From positions 22,851,167 to 22,915,166 of the forward strand of contig NC_088780.1 of the NCBI RefSeq assembly GCF_958450345.1: 64,000 nt of DNA. Direction: 5' to 3'. How positions within the stretch are numbered: position 1 is the stretch's first letter; every line of letters begins with the position of its first letter. Made by a program: the position numbers and the translations under genes. This document shows, one piece after another, positions 24,715-36,338 of the stretch. Origin of the DNA: Calliphora vicina (Eukaryota > Arthropoda > Insecta > Diptera > Calliphoridae). The notes below the pieces were generated by a model, which saw only the letters and a program-made list of their open reading frames with translations, had not been told where the DNA came from and searched no databases.

Positions 24715-25113
24715 ACCCAGCAGTTCTTGGTGACTGTCCCGAACTAGTGATTTAGCCTATCACTTAGGGTGACAACTAGTTACATAAGTAGTTACGTACT
24801 ATGTTTTTAACACAAGTTGGTTCAATTAGTCAACGCATTGATTTTACATACCGGTAGCATAGGGTCAGTTTTGCTTACTAGATACCTAACTGGTTACTTG
24901 ATCAGCTACATAACTGGTTATTTTAACCTTTCTCCGACAATTATCCTGTAGATTACTTTTGGCATGTAAAATAATTACAATGTAAGGAGCAGTACCAAAT
25001 AAACGTTGGATGTGACTACACTATACGTTACTAAGAGACACTAAAGTGACAATTGACTTCAACCTAGGTTACATGGGATGTCAGAATACTTAAGCAGAAA
25101 TAAAAATAAACTA

Positions 25114-26653
25114 CAGTCAAGGAAAAAAGTCTAAATACATCCTACGATTTTGAAGTTTTAGAGAATTAGTGGCGATAATTAAAAAATATGTTATAGCAAT
25201 GTTTAAGGTATTTAATATTAAGACTATTTGAAGTAAAAAAGAATGTGAAAAAAATGTAACATAGAAATTATTGGGAAAGAACATAATAATTAGCGGGAAA
25301 AAGTCTATATACAACGTAGTATCTTCTAACATCAAATATAATATTTAAAACAAAGAAAAGGAAGTAACAGTTAATTTTGTTGATTTATTTAAATTTACAA
25401 ACATTACAATTGTTAAAGTGATAATTAAAGATTTTTTTGAATTTTTATCCTTGAAAATGACAAACTGAAAAGAGATTCATATTCCAGTTTGGAATATGGT
25501 CGTAAATCTCCGAAAGGAAAATAAATTTTATGGCGAAATTGATAAGACAACAAAATTAAGTCGGCTACTGTACATACGATCATAAAACATTATAATAACA
25601 CCAATAGAACCGAACATAAGCCAAGATCTGGCAGACCTAAGATGCTTTCGAGACGTGATGTTACCAATATTTTGAAATTAGTGAACCAGGATTTGAAAAT
25701 ATGCGCCCCAAAATTGGTGGAACAGATCGAAAAATGTTCCAATAACATTGTTACTGCACGAAAAATTATAAACATTTTATATGATAATCGATTTAATAGC
25801 AGAACATAACGCAAAAAACCACTCATTTCAGCGAAGAAACGTAAACTTTGGCTTAAGTTTGATAAAGCTTATATTTGCCGACGAAAGTAAGTATAATAAG
25901 TTTGGAGAAAACCAAACACTGCTCTTGATCCAAAGAATATTGTACCTATAGTCAAACATGGTAGAGCCAAAGTTATGGTTTGGGGTGCCATGGCGTCATC
26001 TGGAATGGTTCGTTTGGTTTTTGTCGAGCGTAACATGGACCGCTATCAATATAAAAACATATTGGAATTAAGGCATTTGTTGATAGTTTTGGTCTGGGAA
26101 ATCAATGAATTTTCCAGCAAGATAACGACCCTAAGCGTACTGCGCACATTGTTCGAGACAGGCTTCTTTATTATGCCCCTAGACTACTATATTCACTACC
26201 CCAGATACCAGACTTAAACACAATAGAGCACATATGGGACGTTTTGTAAAAATTTGTGCGAAAATATGACATCAGTAGCCTTGAAACATTAAAAACCGCT
26301 CTTATTCGAGCATAAACCGAAAAACTCCCTCTATTACAGAGAATTTAGTGAAATTAATGCACCGTCGTCTTATTGATGCCCAACCAAATATTAAGAGTTA
26401 TTTTTTTTTACTTTTATATAAAATTTTGAAATAATATTTATTTTTTGGTTGCTGTATGTAGACTTTTTTCCTATGAATTTTTAATGTTTCTGTTATTATG
26501 GTTTATATTATGTAATTTTTTTAATTTTTTATTTTATAAATAAAGTTATTTATTAATAATTTAAATACTGATATAAACATTTTTTTCATTTTCTTCACGA
26601 ACTCTCTAAAACCCCTAAATCATAGGGTGTATGTAGACTTTTTTCCTTGACTG
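25114..26653 (+). mobile_element. Tc1-like transposon, second family, complete ends
   Basis: Ends CAGTCAAGGAAAAAAGTCTA and, inverted, AGACTTTTTTCCTTGACTG continue for about 54 bp with few mismatches. TA flanks both ends (25112-25113, 26654-26655). Length 1540 bp, close to a full Tc1-like transposon. It carries a broken transposase on the plus strand. It is unrelated in its ends to the 9.6- and 47.4-kb family. Confidence 0.9.
25600..26330 (+). pseudogene. Tc1-family DD34E transposase, broken (second family)
   Basis: The conceptual reading shows SGRPKMLSRRDVTNILK (the GRPR-type linker after the DNA-binding domain), then FADESKYN with the first catalytic Asp (codon 25880-25882), VWGAMASSGM, then FQQDNDPKRTAHIVR with the second Asp (26121-26123) and PDLNTIEHIWDVL with the Glu (26226-26228). 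The last two are 35 codons apart in one open frame, which is the DD34E spacing. The frame is interrupted by a TAA near 25808, by a frameshift between the VWGAMASS block and the QQDNDP block, and by other lesions. All three acidic residues survive, yet no continuous protein can be made. Confidence 0.85.
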
Positions 26654-26910
26654 TATATGAGAATTATATCAACACAATTTGTGTAAAAACAGTTTGTACG
26701 AATTACTCATATTACACTATTACTTTAGAGATAACTTCGAGACACTTAAGTGACGTTTTCTTCACGATAGATTACATGGGTTGTATAAAATAACCAATTG
26801 AATTCGATCTGCACTATAAAGCACATAAGTGTCAAATGACGCAAAAATGCTGAAATTGAGAATAGAACCAATTGCAATTCTTAATAACAAATAGAGAGCA
26901 GTATAAACAA

Positions 26911-26991
26911 GAGCTTTGTAGTTTAGTGATTAGCGTATTTAACTATAAAACGAGAGGTTATTAGTTCAAACCCGCTGCCTGCTAAAATTTA
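26911..26991 (+). pseudogene. tRNA-like sequence with pol III A and B boxes
   Basis: TAGTTTAGTGATTAGCGTA resembles a tRNA D-arm/A box, and AGTTCAAACCC (26963-26973) resembles the T-arm B box (consensus GGTTCRANYCC). Spacing is about 30 bases, as in tRNAs. Acceptor-stem pairing and the anticodon stem are poor, so it is more likely a tRNA pseudogene or the head of a tRNA-derived SINE than a working tRNA. Confidence 0.4.
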
Positions 26992-27106
26992 TTTTAAATG
27001 CTTTTTTCTCAAATGCTTGAGTATTCACTTAAAATTCACTAGCAGTATTTCTAAGTGACTAACTCATTAAACCCCCCAGTGGAACTAGTTCAATGAACTG
27101 CAGGGT

Positions 27107-27544
27107 ATATATATAAGCTTAAATGTAAATCTGTAGACACTTTCACTGTATATTTATTTACATATACATGAATTTATTTTTTTATTTTGGTTTATATATA
27201 GTACATTTTTACTATATTGTATGTATTTGTTTTTGTTCTACATACATAAATTGAATAACAAATGGCCTTAAAAATGTAGTGCATTTTTCTGGTAAAATGG
27301 TAAACATTAAAGACTCTTATTGTTCATTATAGCGTTAATATTAGTTTAAATAGATGAACATTTTTTTAGGATAAGCATTAGTTTTTAGGAAATATTTAAC
27401 AATTCTTATTTCAAAAAGAACTAAATAAAGCTACAAAATGAAGTGGACAATTCCAAAATGGCTTTCGATATTTTGAAAGTTTTACATTTTGTTTAAAGTT
27501 TTGGCCAAAGCACCAATATTTTCAAAAAAATAAAAAAATTAAAA
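27107..27544. other. No gene recognised
   Basis: AT-rich sequence between the 24.7-27.1 kb element and the mariner relic. No terminal repeats or motifs seen. Confidence 0.5.
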
Positions 27545-28335
27545 GTTGAAAAAATTCTCTTTTCCTTTCTTGCATGAATCCTGCTGCTCGCAAACGTATT
27601 GAAATTGTAGCTTGAGTAGCTCTCAATAATTTTGCAAGCTGTTTAGTTTTACAACAATCTTCATGGATTAATGCCTCCAATTCTTGGTCTTCAAACTTTT
27701 TTGGCTGGTCTGGGCTATTTTTTCTTCCGTGTCAAAATCACCACTTCTGAAACCGATAAATTCATCATAACCTTTGGTGAGCAATCGATGTAGTTCAATG
27801 GCACTTTTTTTAAAATTAACCCTCTAACCCGCAAACTTTAAAAAGCTAAAAAAAAGTTCTCGAAACTAATTTGCAAATTTAGTTTAGGAACCAGGTGCAA
27901 ATTGGTGATGAGTGCCTCAGGGCATTGTTGTCGGTTTAGGTGTAAAAAACAATAATTATGATACGATTTTATTGAAAAACTAATGAAGAAGAACTAATAA
28001 AAAATATTTCGAATAGATCGGGAGACTAAAAGTTAGTAAAACTATAATTTGAAAAAAAAATGACACACAAAATTTTATGTGCTAAAATTAATACATCAAT
28101 CACAAAACAGCTGACAGAACCAAAACTAAAAGTCAGAATGCATTTCGAACTTCGAGGGAAATGTTAACAAATCCGTAAGTAAAGTCACAGTTAAATTTAA
28201 AAAAATTATTAATTTTTTTTTGAGATAATTGGCCTTGATTCACTCTTGCGGGTTAGAGGGTTAAAGAAGGAAAGAAAACATACCGAAAATGACTATTTGT
28301 TGGTACAAAATTCAACATTTTCGAAGCAAAAAAAA
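27545..28335 (-). pseudogene. mariner transposase N-terminal relic, split by a piggyBac MITE
   Basis: On the minus strand, from about 28335, the reading is FVPTNSHFRYVFF, then (after the insert) KSAIELHRLLTKGYDEF, GFRSGDFDTEEK, QPKKFEDQELEALIHEDCCK and KLLRATQATISIRLRAAG. These match the two helix-turn-helix motifs and the linker of mauritiana-type mariner transposases. At least one frameshift lies between the GDFDTEE and KKFEDQE blocks. Only about the first 170 residues remain; the catalytic domain is absent here. A 441-bp TTAA-flanked element interrupts the gene just after the PSFF-type segment. Confidence 0.85.
27820..28260. mobile_element. piggyBac-type MITE, 441 bp
   Basis: Perfect 15-bp ends CCCTCTAACCCGCAA and TTGCGGGTTAGAGGG are flanked by TTAA on both sides (27816-27819, 28261-28264). 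It has no coding capacity. Removing it joins the two parts of the mariner relic, an independent check on the boundaries. Confidence 0.92.
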
Positions 28336-28610
28336 AACGATGTTGTTTACACTACAATGTTTAATATCACGGTGCTACGATGGAAAAAAAACTTGGAAAA
28401 CGACCTAGCGTGGGTTATAGGGCTTGCTGAGTACATTACAAATAGTGTCAAAAAATTTCAAAAACACCCTAAAATTCAGAAGTTAAACCGTTTTCAGTGA
28501 TGTTCGTCAACTTATCGATCTGTAACTCGGTCAGTTTTTGTCCGACTTTAAATTAGTTAACGGGTTTGGAAAGAAAACTGATTAGGCTTTAAAATTACGT
28601 GCTGTTTTTT

Positions 28611-28792
28611 TATACATTTGTAAGTTATAAGTATTGTTTTTCTTAAGAATATCTAAAAGGAAAACAAAATTTATCAACTTTTTTGATTTTAGTCGCTTTT
28701 TTATACACTTGTAAGTTATAAGTATTGTTTTTCTTAAGAATATCTAAAAGAAAAACAAAATTTATCAACTTTTTAGATATTAGTCGCTTTTC
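28611..28792. repeat. Tandem duplication, two 91-bp units
   Basis: Two units start TATACATTTGTAAG and TATACACTTGTAAG and both end near TAGTCGCTTTT. They differ at only a few positions, so the duplication is recent relative to the surroundings. Confidence 0.9.
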
Positions 28793-29020
28793 ATTGCTTA
28801 TTTTGATATGAAAGTTTATAAAACTTTATACCAACATATATAGAAAATTTAGCTCCTAACAAAACATGGTTTTAATTATTCAAATCGGATTAAAATTGTA
28901 AAAGTTATTCAACTTTTAATTAACACCATTTTTAGTATTTTCTCCCCCAGCCCATATGAATAAACAAAAAAACAAAAAACTGTAGCAAAAAAAATAATTG
29001 TAAAATTTTTAATTTACAAG

Positions 29021-30110
29021 TAGGGTTTGGGATCCGGGAATTCCCGCCCGGGAATTTTAAATTTTTATTTAAATTTTTTTCCCGGGAAAAACGGGAAATT
29101 TAAAATTAATTAAAAATACTTTAATACATTTAAATATAGCATCTGTTTGATGAATGGCTTGTTCCAAATATTAGTGGAGGTTTTAAACCCAATTAAGGAT
29201 ACAGTAGAAGCATTAAGCCGACATTTTGCTATGATGAACACTCTTTATGAACAGCTGTTATCTAAAAATTCTACGATTTCTCAAACAATGGTTCTTGCAG
29301 TAAAATGTAAAACAATATAACAGCAGACTTATGTAAATTTCCTAATAACTTCACAACATAATAAGCTAAATTATAATACAAAAAGACAATGTTCATATAT
29401 ATGCCTATTTAAGCGCAATGTTCCCTCATCAGTTCAAAGCAATGACGATGATGTTTCCGAAATACAAATGGAGCCAAATTTTAAAAACAAATTAGATAAT
29501 TCAATCAATATTGAAAAAGAATTTCCTAAACATTTAAAATCAAATGCTGAAAGTCGTTTTAAGCTGGAATTAGCTTTATTTGAAGCAAGTAGCAATCGGA
29601 GAAAAAATTTAGATTGTCTTTATAATGCTTTATTAATGATAAAGCCAAGAGAGTTTTCTTGGTGTCTGGAAACTTTGCCACTAAAATAAGAAATGACTTA
29701 CTGAATTCATTTTGAAAACTCAAAAAATAGTTCTATGACGAACATACATCATTATTTATATGAAATAATAGCGGTATTCACAATCATTCACAATTTGTAA
29801 AATTGACACTTAATTGCTCTATTACAAGGACCAGAGCTCTGCATCATGAATATCGCTAATATTTAATTTTATAGTAACAAATGATCTCCAAATATTTTAT
29901 CCAAAATATTTTTTTGTTTTATGTTAGTAGAATTGAATTGTAATGTATTGTTTTTCATTTTCTTTTAATAAAATGAAACAATTTTGTAAAATAATATTCT
30001 CTTTCACTTATTTTTCTAGTTGAAAAGAAGATTCCAGGGAATCCCGGGAAATGAAATTTTTCATTCCCGTTTCCCGGGAAATAAAATTATCCGGGAAACC
30101 CCAAACCCTA
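29021..30110 (+). mobile_element. hAT element, 1090 bp, with CCCGGGAA motifs
   Basis: Ends TAGGGTTTGGGATCCGGGAA and TTTCCCGG..., finishing CCCCAAACCCTA, are inverted. An exact 8-bp duplication TTTACAAG flanks the element (29013-29020, 30111-30118). Subterminal regions repeat CCCGGGAA. It contains recognisable hAT transposase remnants on the plus strand. Confidence 0.92.
29174..29715 (+). pseudogene. hAT transposase remnant
   Basis: An early block reads VEVLNPIKDTVEALSR, like the 'L.Pi.d.Te.lS' region before the catalytic insertion domain of hAT transposases. A later block (29468-29689) ends ASSNRRKNLDCLYNALLMIKP. Switching frame at about 29644 gives AKRVFLVSGNFATKIRN, the equivalent of the conserved C-terminal dimerisation segment '(S)ERVFS..G......RN'. 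The usual TSxxSER residues between the two are deleted at this junction. Stops and the missing middle make it inactive. Confidence 0.82.
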
Positions 30111-30612
30111 TTTACAAGGTAAACTTTTTCGAACTTTTTTCAATAAAGTTTAATAACTTTTGCAAATATAAACCGATTTTAACAAGTAATATCTGATTTT
30201 TTTCCCATATAAAGTTGTCTTTAAAACACTGTGCAAAAAAGAATAGGTTATAGAAAAAAATTTTTCAAAAAATTAAAATTTGAAAAATTATTAAAAATCT
30301 AACAAATAAAGCGAAACTTTTTATAAAAACTTACGCAATTTTTTCGATATACATTTTATGAAAGCTTAATTCTTTGTCTATTCATAATTGTTTAAAATTT
30401 TGAAATCGGTCTAAAAATGTGTGAGTTAGAGGTACTAAAGTACTACGACCTACCCTAAAACTGTTTTTTCAAAATATCTTAAAATTTTGAGGGTGTTTCA
30501 AAATCTTTGAAAACGGTTTTAGTATGTCCTCACCTAGGCCTACAACCCTCATTAGGTCGCTTTTCAAGTTCTAACTAAAAGTGTCATTTTGTAGCAGAGT
30601 GTAATTAGATAC

Positions 30613-31713
30613 TAGGGTATTCGAATTATTCGACTTTTCTCTTGTTCGAATAAAACGAATAATTCGAATAAGAGATTTTAACTTGTTCGAATAATTCGAT
30701 CACACGTTTAAAATTAATCGAATTATTCGAATAATTTAAATTTTTTTAAAAAAGTAAAGAATGAAGTTTTGATGTCGGTTTTTTAATATTTTATTGTTAA
30801 AGAAAAGCAAAAAATAACGTTAAGTTAACAATTCAAGTATTGATAATGTTAAAAAACATTCGAAAACAATGTCCATCATTAAATTTTCATCAACAATATT
30901 CTGATCAGATTAACTAGTAAATTAATTATTCAATTCATCTAAATTATTTATAACAAATTGTATTATACCCTCAAGTTCTATCAGGGTTCCGAATCTTTGC
31001 TTAATCAAATTGTCAAAAAGTTTATTACCATATTAGACAAAGATGTTCAACGATGTTCAAAATCATGTATAAGACGAACTCCATGCTTTTCTTGCAGCAA
31101 AACGTTAGTTTGCAATATTTGTGTTCATCATTCGATTTATTAAATATTTTGCAACACTTACCTACGCGGTTAATAACATCACTTATATACATATATTTTA
31201 AGATCATGGCCTTTGTCTATTCCAACGTTATCATTATAAATGTCATCCTCAATATCACTTTCGACGACCGTTTCAAAATAACATTCTCCATCACATTCAA
31301 TTCCGTACCTTTTATTTTCATTGGTTCAAGTCCTAAGTTAAAAATTTTGAATGATTTGTTTTTAGAATTGTAACTTCTTGCAGCAATATTTATATATTTA
31401 TAGAAGAAGCTATAACACTCATCTCATTCACAGTGATCGAAAGTCCCTTTGTCTTTAGTTATTTGTCGAATTTCAGAAACAATACAATTTTTGTGAGTCA
31501 TTTTTACTTATTTAAATTTAATATTAAGAAAAATTGTAAGAAATTTAATAAATTTAAATATATATGAACATTTATTCGTTTTATTCGATTATTCTACATA
31601 AAATTGTTCGAATTATTCGTTATTCGAAAATGGCCATTTTTAAATTGTTCGAATAATTATTCGTAAGAAATTATTCGATTAATCGAACGATCATTAGTCG
31701 AATGAATACCCTA
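30613..31713. mobile_element. hAT element with TTCGAATAA motifs, copy 1
   Basis: Ends TAGGGTATTCGAATTATTCG and ...GAATACCCTA are inverted. The flanking 8 bp are TTAGATAC and TTAGATAT (7 of 8 identical), fitting a hAT duplication with one change. Both ends carry many TTCGAATAATTCGA motifs. The interior (30910-31300) has no recognisable transposase, though GTACCTTTTATTTTCATTGG and other blocks are shared with the copy at 54883-57007. Open frames inside are unsupported. Confidence 0.85.
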
Positions 31714-32289
31714 TTAGATATGCTAATTCAAATTTAATTAATTTCTAATAACAATATTTGTCCGTAGCGTATCTTAAATTCGTTGTGGTTTAGTTAACTC
31801 ATTTTATTTGTTTGCTTAAATAGTTTTTTCGAATGTAAATACTCATCTACCTATGTGCAACAGAGAATGTAATTTTTACACATTCGCAGTAATAAAACCA
31901 TGTATCGAAAATCGATTGGCAAAATTGCATTAATGGAAGCAAAACCAAGTTTGGCCATGATTTTGTATACAATCGGTTTAAATGGCTTTTAATTTTTGGA
32001 CATACTTAATTGAATTAAATATATGTATGTATATTGAACATTTAAATGGTCGAAAGCGATTTCGTTTCAAATGAACACAATTTTTATAGGGATACAAATG
32101 TGTAAACTAAATTTATGTAACAGGATCTATATAATATAACAAGTAGATATACATACAAATATTGTAGTTTAATAAAAAACCAATTAAATTTGCAAATGTA
32201 TACGAAAGTATTTTTATAACCACCATTAAAAACCGTGGGGCGCATATTGATTTTGTTATTCCATTTGTAACATATCAAGCTATTGGTCG
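31714..32289. other. No gene recognised
   Basis: AT-rich sequence after the hAT duplication; no element ends or motifs seen. Confidence 0.45.
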
Positions 32290-32695
32290 TAGAAACAAAA
32301 AGCATATATATACTGGGTACCCATAAGATTCTAGGACGATCTTGTTGAATACGTGATAGGACCCCAACGAAAGCAGATGACCGGCTGAGATTTTCCACAA
32401 ATACTCTCTGTTAATAATGTTTGTTTGTAACTGTCCATTACTTCAACTAGCCCCCATTCAAGCTGTCATAAATATGTTCATTATTCGGCAATCATGATAA
32501 TATTTTGTACAAATTAGTTCTAAGTACTCTTAAATTGTACTCTAAAGTATGGCGAAATTCGGGCAACATCCTTCTTCCAACTTTTGTGGGTATCGGTGCA
32601 TAATTAACCCTACCACCCATAATATTTTAATGTCACACTTTGGTGGTGGGTATACAAGATTCGGCACAGCCGAATATAAACCTCTTACTTGTTAT
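32290..32695 (-). repeat. M2-variant repeat
   Basis: It begins with TATACTGGGTACCCATAAG and ATTCTAGGACGATC, phrases that recur diverged at 63.88 kb, and ends with GGTGGTGGGTATACAAGATT and the GATTCGGCACAGCCGAAT palindrome followed by CTTACTTGTTA, the usual M2 end in reverse. Confidence 0.6.
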
Positions 32696-33235
32696 GTGTG
32701 CCTTTGATATAGTGAATTTTATGTCAGCTTGGAAATTTTAATTACAAAAAGGACATAAAAATAATACTCTAATCAACATAAAATTAGTTACAATAGCTAT
32801 AGAGATATGTATTTGATTTGTCAACAAATGGCTGACATGTTACCAATGGTAATTGAATTAAAATTTGTGCAAAATGAGTTTCTGAACAATTGTTTTCAGC
32901 TTTAATTAGTGGAAAAAAACATTTTCTCTATAATCTGTTTGTTTTTTTTTTCGCAAAACTTTGGCATTTATTTTTAATGTTTATGCATAGAATTTATTCA
33001 AATCAGAATGCATTACATGTATAATTAATGTTTGAAATAAGCAATAAATTATTCATAAAGTTAGTTTGTTAGAACAATAATTAAATTATAATTCAACAAA
33101 AACAAATATGAAAACTAGAGTTGGTTAAAACCGACCACAAAATGTGTAAACTAGTTCAGTTTGGATATAAATATTAATATGGATTGTAAAGTAGAGCTTA
33201 ACAGACTTGACGTTATATTTATAAAGATTTATCTA
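32696..33235. other. No gene recognised
   Basis: AT-rich sequence without motifs or terminal repeats. Confidence 0.45.
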
Positions 33236-33419
33236 AGGGCACAGCTACACGTTCAATATATATTGACCGCGATCCAGTATCGCGATATTTATTGAACGTG
33301 TAGCATGCAGTATTGATCGATCGCGATCCAAATCGCAGAATAACCTAATTTTGCATGATCCATTGCCATGGATCGCGATCCAAATATCACAATATATATT
33401 GAACGTGTAGCAGTGCCCT
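33236..33419. mobile_element. Small MITE with a tripled arm, 184 bp
   Basis: The ends AGGGCACAGCTACACGTTCA and TGAACGTGTAGCAGTGCCCT are inverted. A third, inner copy of the arm (TATTGAACGTGTAGCA) lies at about 33291-33306, and GATCGCGATCC blocks are scattered between. No clear target duplication could be read. Non-coding. Confidence 0.75.
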
Positions 33420-33458
33420 AACAATAAGCTTCTTTACTACTCACGTATAACGTTTTTT

Positions 33459-34176
33459 TATACCCTACACCACCATAGTGGGGAGGGTATTATGCATTTG
33501 TGCAGATGTTTGTAACGCCCAAAAATATAAGTCTAACACCCTCCTTTCTGAGTCGATTAAACGATGTCCGTCCGTCCGTCTGGTTGGCTGGCTGGCTGTC
33601 CATGTAAACTTTGTGCGCAGAGTACAAGTCGCAATTTTGAAGATATTTCGATCAAATTTGGTACATATTATTTTTTCGGCCAAAGGACCAAGCCTATTTA
33701 AACTGGCTGAAATCGGTCCATTATTTCACCTAGTCCCCATACAAATGTCCTTCCGAAATTGGACTTTATCGGTCATAAATGTTGAATTTACAAATGTATC
33801 TCCACATATTGCGCTCCAAATAAGTTTTATATATACAAAATTCATGTCACCAAATTTTGTTACAATCGGTCCATAATTAGTCATAGCTCCCATATAGACC
33901 CGCTTCCGAAAATCACTTTAACGTGCATAAATCACTTAAAAATGTTGGTATACACACAAAATTCAACATAGTTAACTTTAATATAGACATAAATCACACG
34001 ACCTAATTTCATGGTGATCTGTCCATAATTGGTCATAGCTCCCATATAAGGCCCACTTCCGAAAATCACTCAAAAATATAAATTATTGAAATTTTAAAAG
34101 AAAAATGTTTTTGCTCTTTTACTTAGTGTAGGGTATTATATGGTCGGGCTTGACCGACCATACTTTCTTACTTGTT
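33459..34176 (+). repeat. M1 interspersed repeat, full-length copy
   Basis: It starts TATACCCTACACCACCATAG and ends ACCGACCATACTTTCTTACT. Inside, in order: a GTCCGTCCGTC microsatellite with GGCTGGCTG, CATGTAAACTTTGTGCGCAG, then two CATAGCTCCCATATA modules. Five further copies in the window share this order. The combination of a GTCY proto-microsatellite and TATACCC ends resembles mini-me elements described from Diptera. It has no protein-coding capacity; open frames on both strands are composition artefacts. Confidence 0.85.
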
Positions 34177-34991
34177 ATTTATGGAATACTGTTTAATTAA
34201 TGTAGCCGATTTGCTATTAGCTAAACATCAGAACTCAAATTTACATTCTCTAAAAAGTTTCTCCAACCAGAGGTGGTCAACTTTGACACCCTCTCTCATT
34301 GTATGCCAAACGGGGTCTTACAAATTTCGTATATGAAATCTTATGTCATTATTTTCCATCAAACCAGTAAAGAGTGGAGAAAACCCACTACTGTGCGACT
34401 AGGACAATGAGTACCTACAGAGTACTTTCACTTTATTTTGACCCAGTTTTGTTTTGACCATATTACATATTTTTAATTTTCACACAAGAATTATAATTAT
34501 GACTTTATTAAATTAAACCATTAACGCCGAATGTTTAGACAAATATCCATAAATAGAGCAATTTTAGAAAAATTCTAGAAAATTCTAGGAGAGCGTTATT
34601 AAAGATCTTCTTTTGGATAAAGATAAAGTAAGAATCGATCTACTTAAAATATTTTTTTCAGTAATATTAGGTCATGCCTTGGTGGGAAACTAGTGGTCCA
34701 CAGTTGAGCAATGTTACCAAATTTGAAAATAAATGGCTCTACAAAGCTGGGGCAGTAGAAGTCCAATGCCCTCCATAGTCTTGGATGTCCTCTATCAGTA
34801 AAAAAAAATAACCAAGTGATTAAGCCTACTTTTCTAAGCTACAAGTCCGATTTTGTGGATTGGGTATAAAAATACACATTTCGGCATATGTGGGTTCTAA
34901 AACATATGAAATATGAATTTCATTTTTCAAGTAAAAATTTAGTTTTTGTTTGGAAAATCATAATAACAACCATCTAAGATAATAAGAATAT
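34177..34991. other. No gene recognised
   Basis: Moderately AT-rich sequence with no element ends, transposase motifs or splice-bounded frame that I can support. Confidence 0.4.
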
Positions 34992-36338
34992 ATCGAGCCC
35001 TTAGCGCCAATAGTATAGTATAGTAAACGACATTTGGAAAATTTTTTTTTATTGCAAAAATTAAAATTTTATGGACCGACTGATGTTTTAGCGTTCTCAG
35101 AATATCAAAATTGTCAATAACTTCAAAATTATATGGGGTAAGATTTTATCGCAAGTCAATGTTTACATTTTACAGTAAACGAATTTTATCGTAAGCGACA
35201 CATAGTGGGAAAGAGGGAAATAAATCTGTAACTTCTAAATGGTTACATTGGTTTGAATGAAATTTCACGTGCGCAAAGAAGAAGTGCTGCCGAGTTTAAG
35301 TTCTGAATGTGGACCTCATGGGCCCACCAGGGGCGCGACCAAGGGTCCTCAAAGTATGACACCTCGGGTATGTTACATTTTTAAAACGATCCTATTTCTT
35401 CGTTTGTTTTCCGATTTCAAAAAAATTACACATATAAAATCTTTTCAACAAAAGACCTCTTATAGCTTAGGAGATATTCGCATTTGAAAATTAAATGTTC
35501 AATATTTTTACCCAACCTACTCCTGTTTTTTGATAACAGCGTAGCCAAATAATTTCCGATTTTCTCCAAAAAAATTTGAAAAAGCCGATTTTTCGCTATT
35601 TTTTTTGGGAAAAAAGAACTGTTTTTCTTTTTAAGTTATCACAAAAAATTTCTAAGAGGATGTATAAGGAATTTATACTTTCTGAAAGCTAAATTTTCAT
35701 AAAATATTTTAAATTAAAAAAAAAATTCAAAATTTTTGTTACCGAAGGGACCAGGTCCATTAAAAAAACACCTATTTTTTATGTAAAATTAAACTTTTGG
35801 GCAAAAATTCTCAAATCGCATATTCGATATCAAAATATAGTAACCGATTTTGGATGGCCCAATATGCTTTTAATTATTTTGTAAAGGGTTCCGATAACTC
35901 CGACCCTGGTATGGATATTATAGCCAAAAAAACTAAAAATTTCCATTTTAGGGATTTTTCAACACTTTTTTGGGAATTGCTGATAATAAATTTCAAAATT
36001 TGTTTTTATTTTTCCATTCTGAATAGAAAATTTTACATAACTGTGAAATTTCATTAAAAACTATTCATAAATAACAATTTTATTTCAATTCGAAAAATTT
36101 GTATCTATGCAAAAATTCAATAAAAAAATTTTCATATTTTTCAATAAAGTATTCCATGAATTTTTAATTGTCAAAAGTTATAAATATTTTTGAAAAATAG
36201 TCAAATAGCTTGAACGAAATTATATTATCGCATCATAACATTTTTAATTCTATGTATAAATTTCAAAATAATCGAAAAAACCTACTCCTGTACAATTTGT
36301 GTTTTGTCGCTTACGATAATTTGGCGCTAAGGGCTCGA
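34992..36338. mobile_element. TA-flanked TIR element, 1347 bp, unassigned
   Basis: The ends TCGAGCCCTTAGCGCCAA and TTGGCGCTAAGGGCTCGA are perfect inverted repeats between TA dinucleotides. A second inverted pair (ATCGTAAGCGACA near 35190 and TGTCGCTTACGAT near 36304) lies further in. A related, interrupted copy occurs at 40285-41078. No transposase is recognisable; the open frame at 35257-35487 has no known domain. Confidence 0.75.

Larger units (their letters stand above)
24715..27106. mobile_element. Possible TIR element split by a Tc1-like transposon
   Basis: The left end ACCCAGCAGTTC and the right end GAACTGCAGGGT are inverted with one mismatch. Within it, CACTAAAGTGAC...TTACATGGGATGT before the Tc1-like insert is echoed as CACTTAAGTGAC...TTACATGGGTTGT after it. 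Boundaries rest on short ends only. Confidence 0.45.

Noticed and set aside
31025..31373. Overlapping open frames on both strands inside the 30.6-kb hAT element
   Set aside because: No hAT transposase motif appears in either, and the 54.9-kb copy does not conserve them.
33478..33876. Open frames in several M1 copies (33478-33876, 49700-49996, 50640-50936, 58256-58492)
   Set aside because: They recur because M1 recurs; they are in different frames and strands, and are interrupted in other copies.
35257..35487. Open frame beginning MKFHVRKEEVLPS
   Set aside because: Lies in the unassigned TIR element; the related copy at 40.3 kb does not keep the frame.
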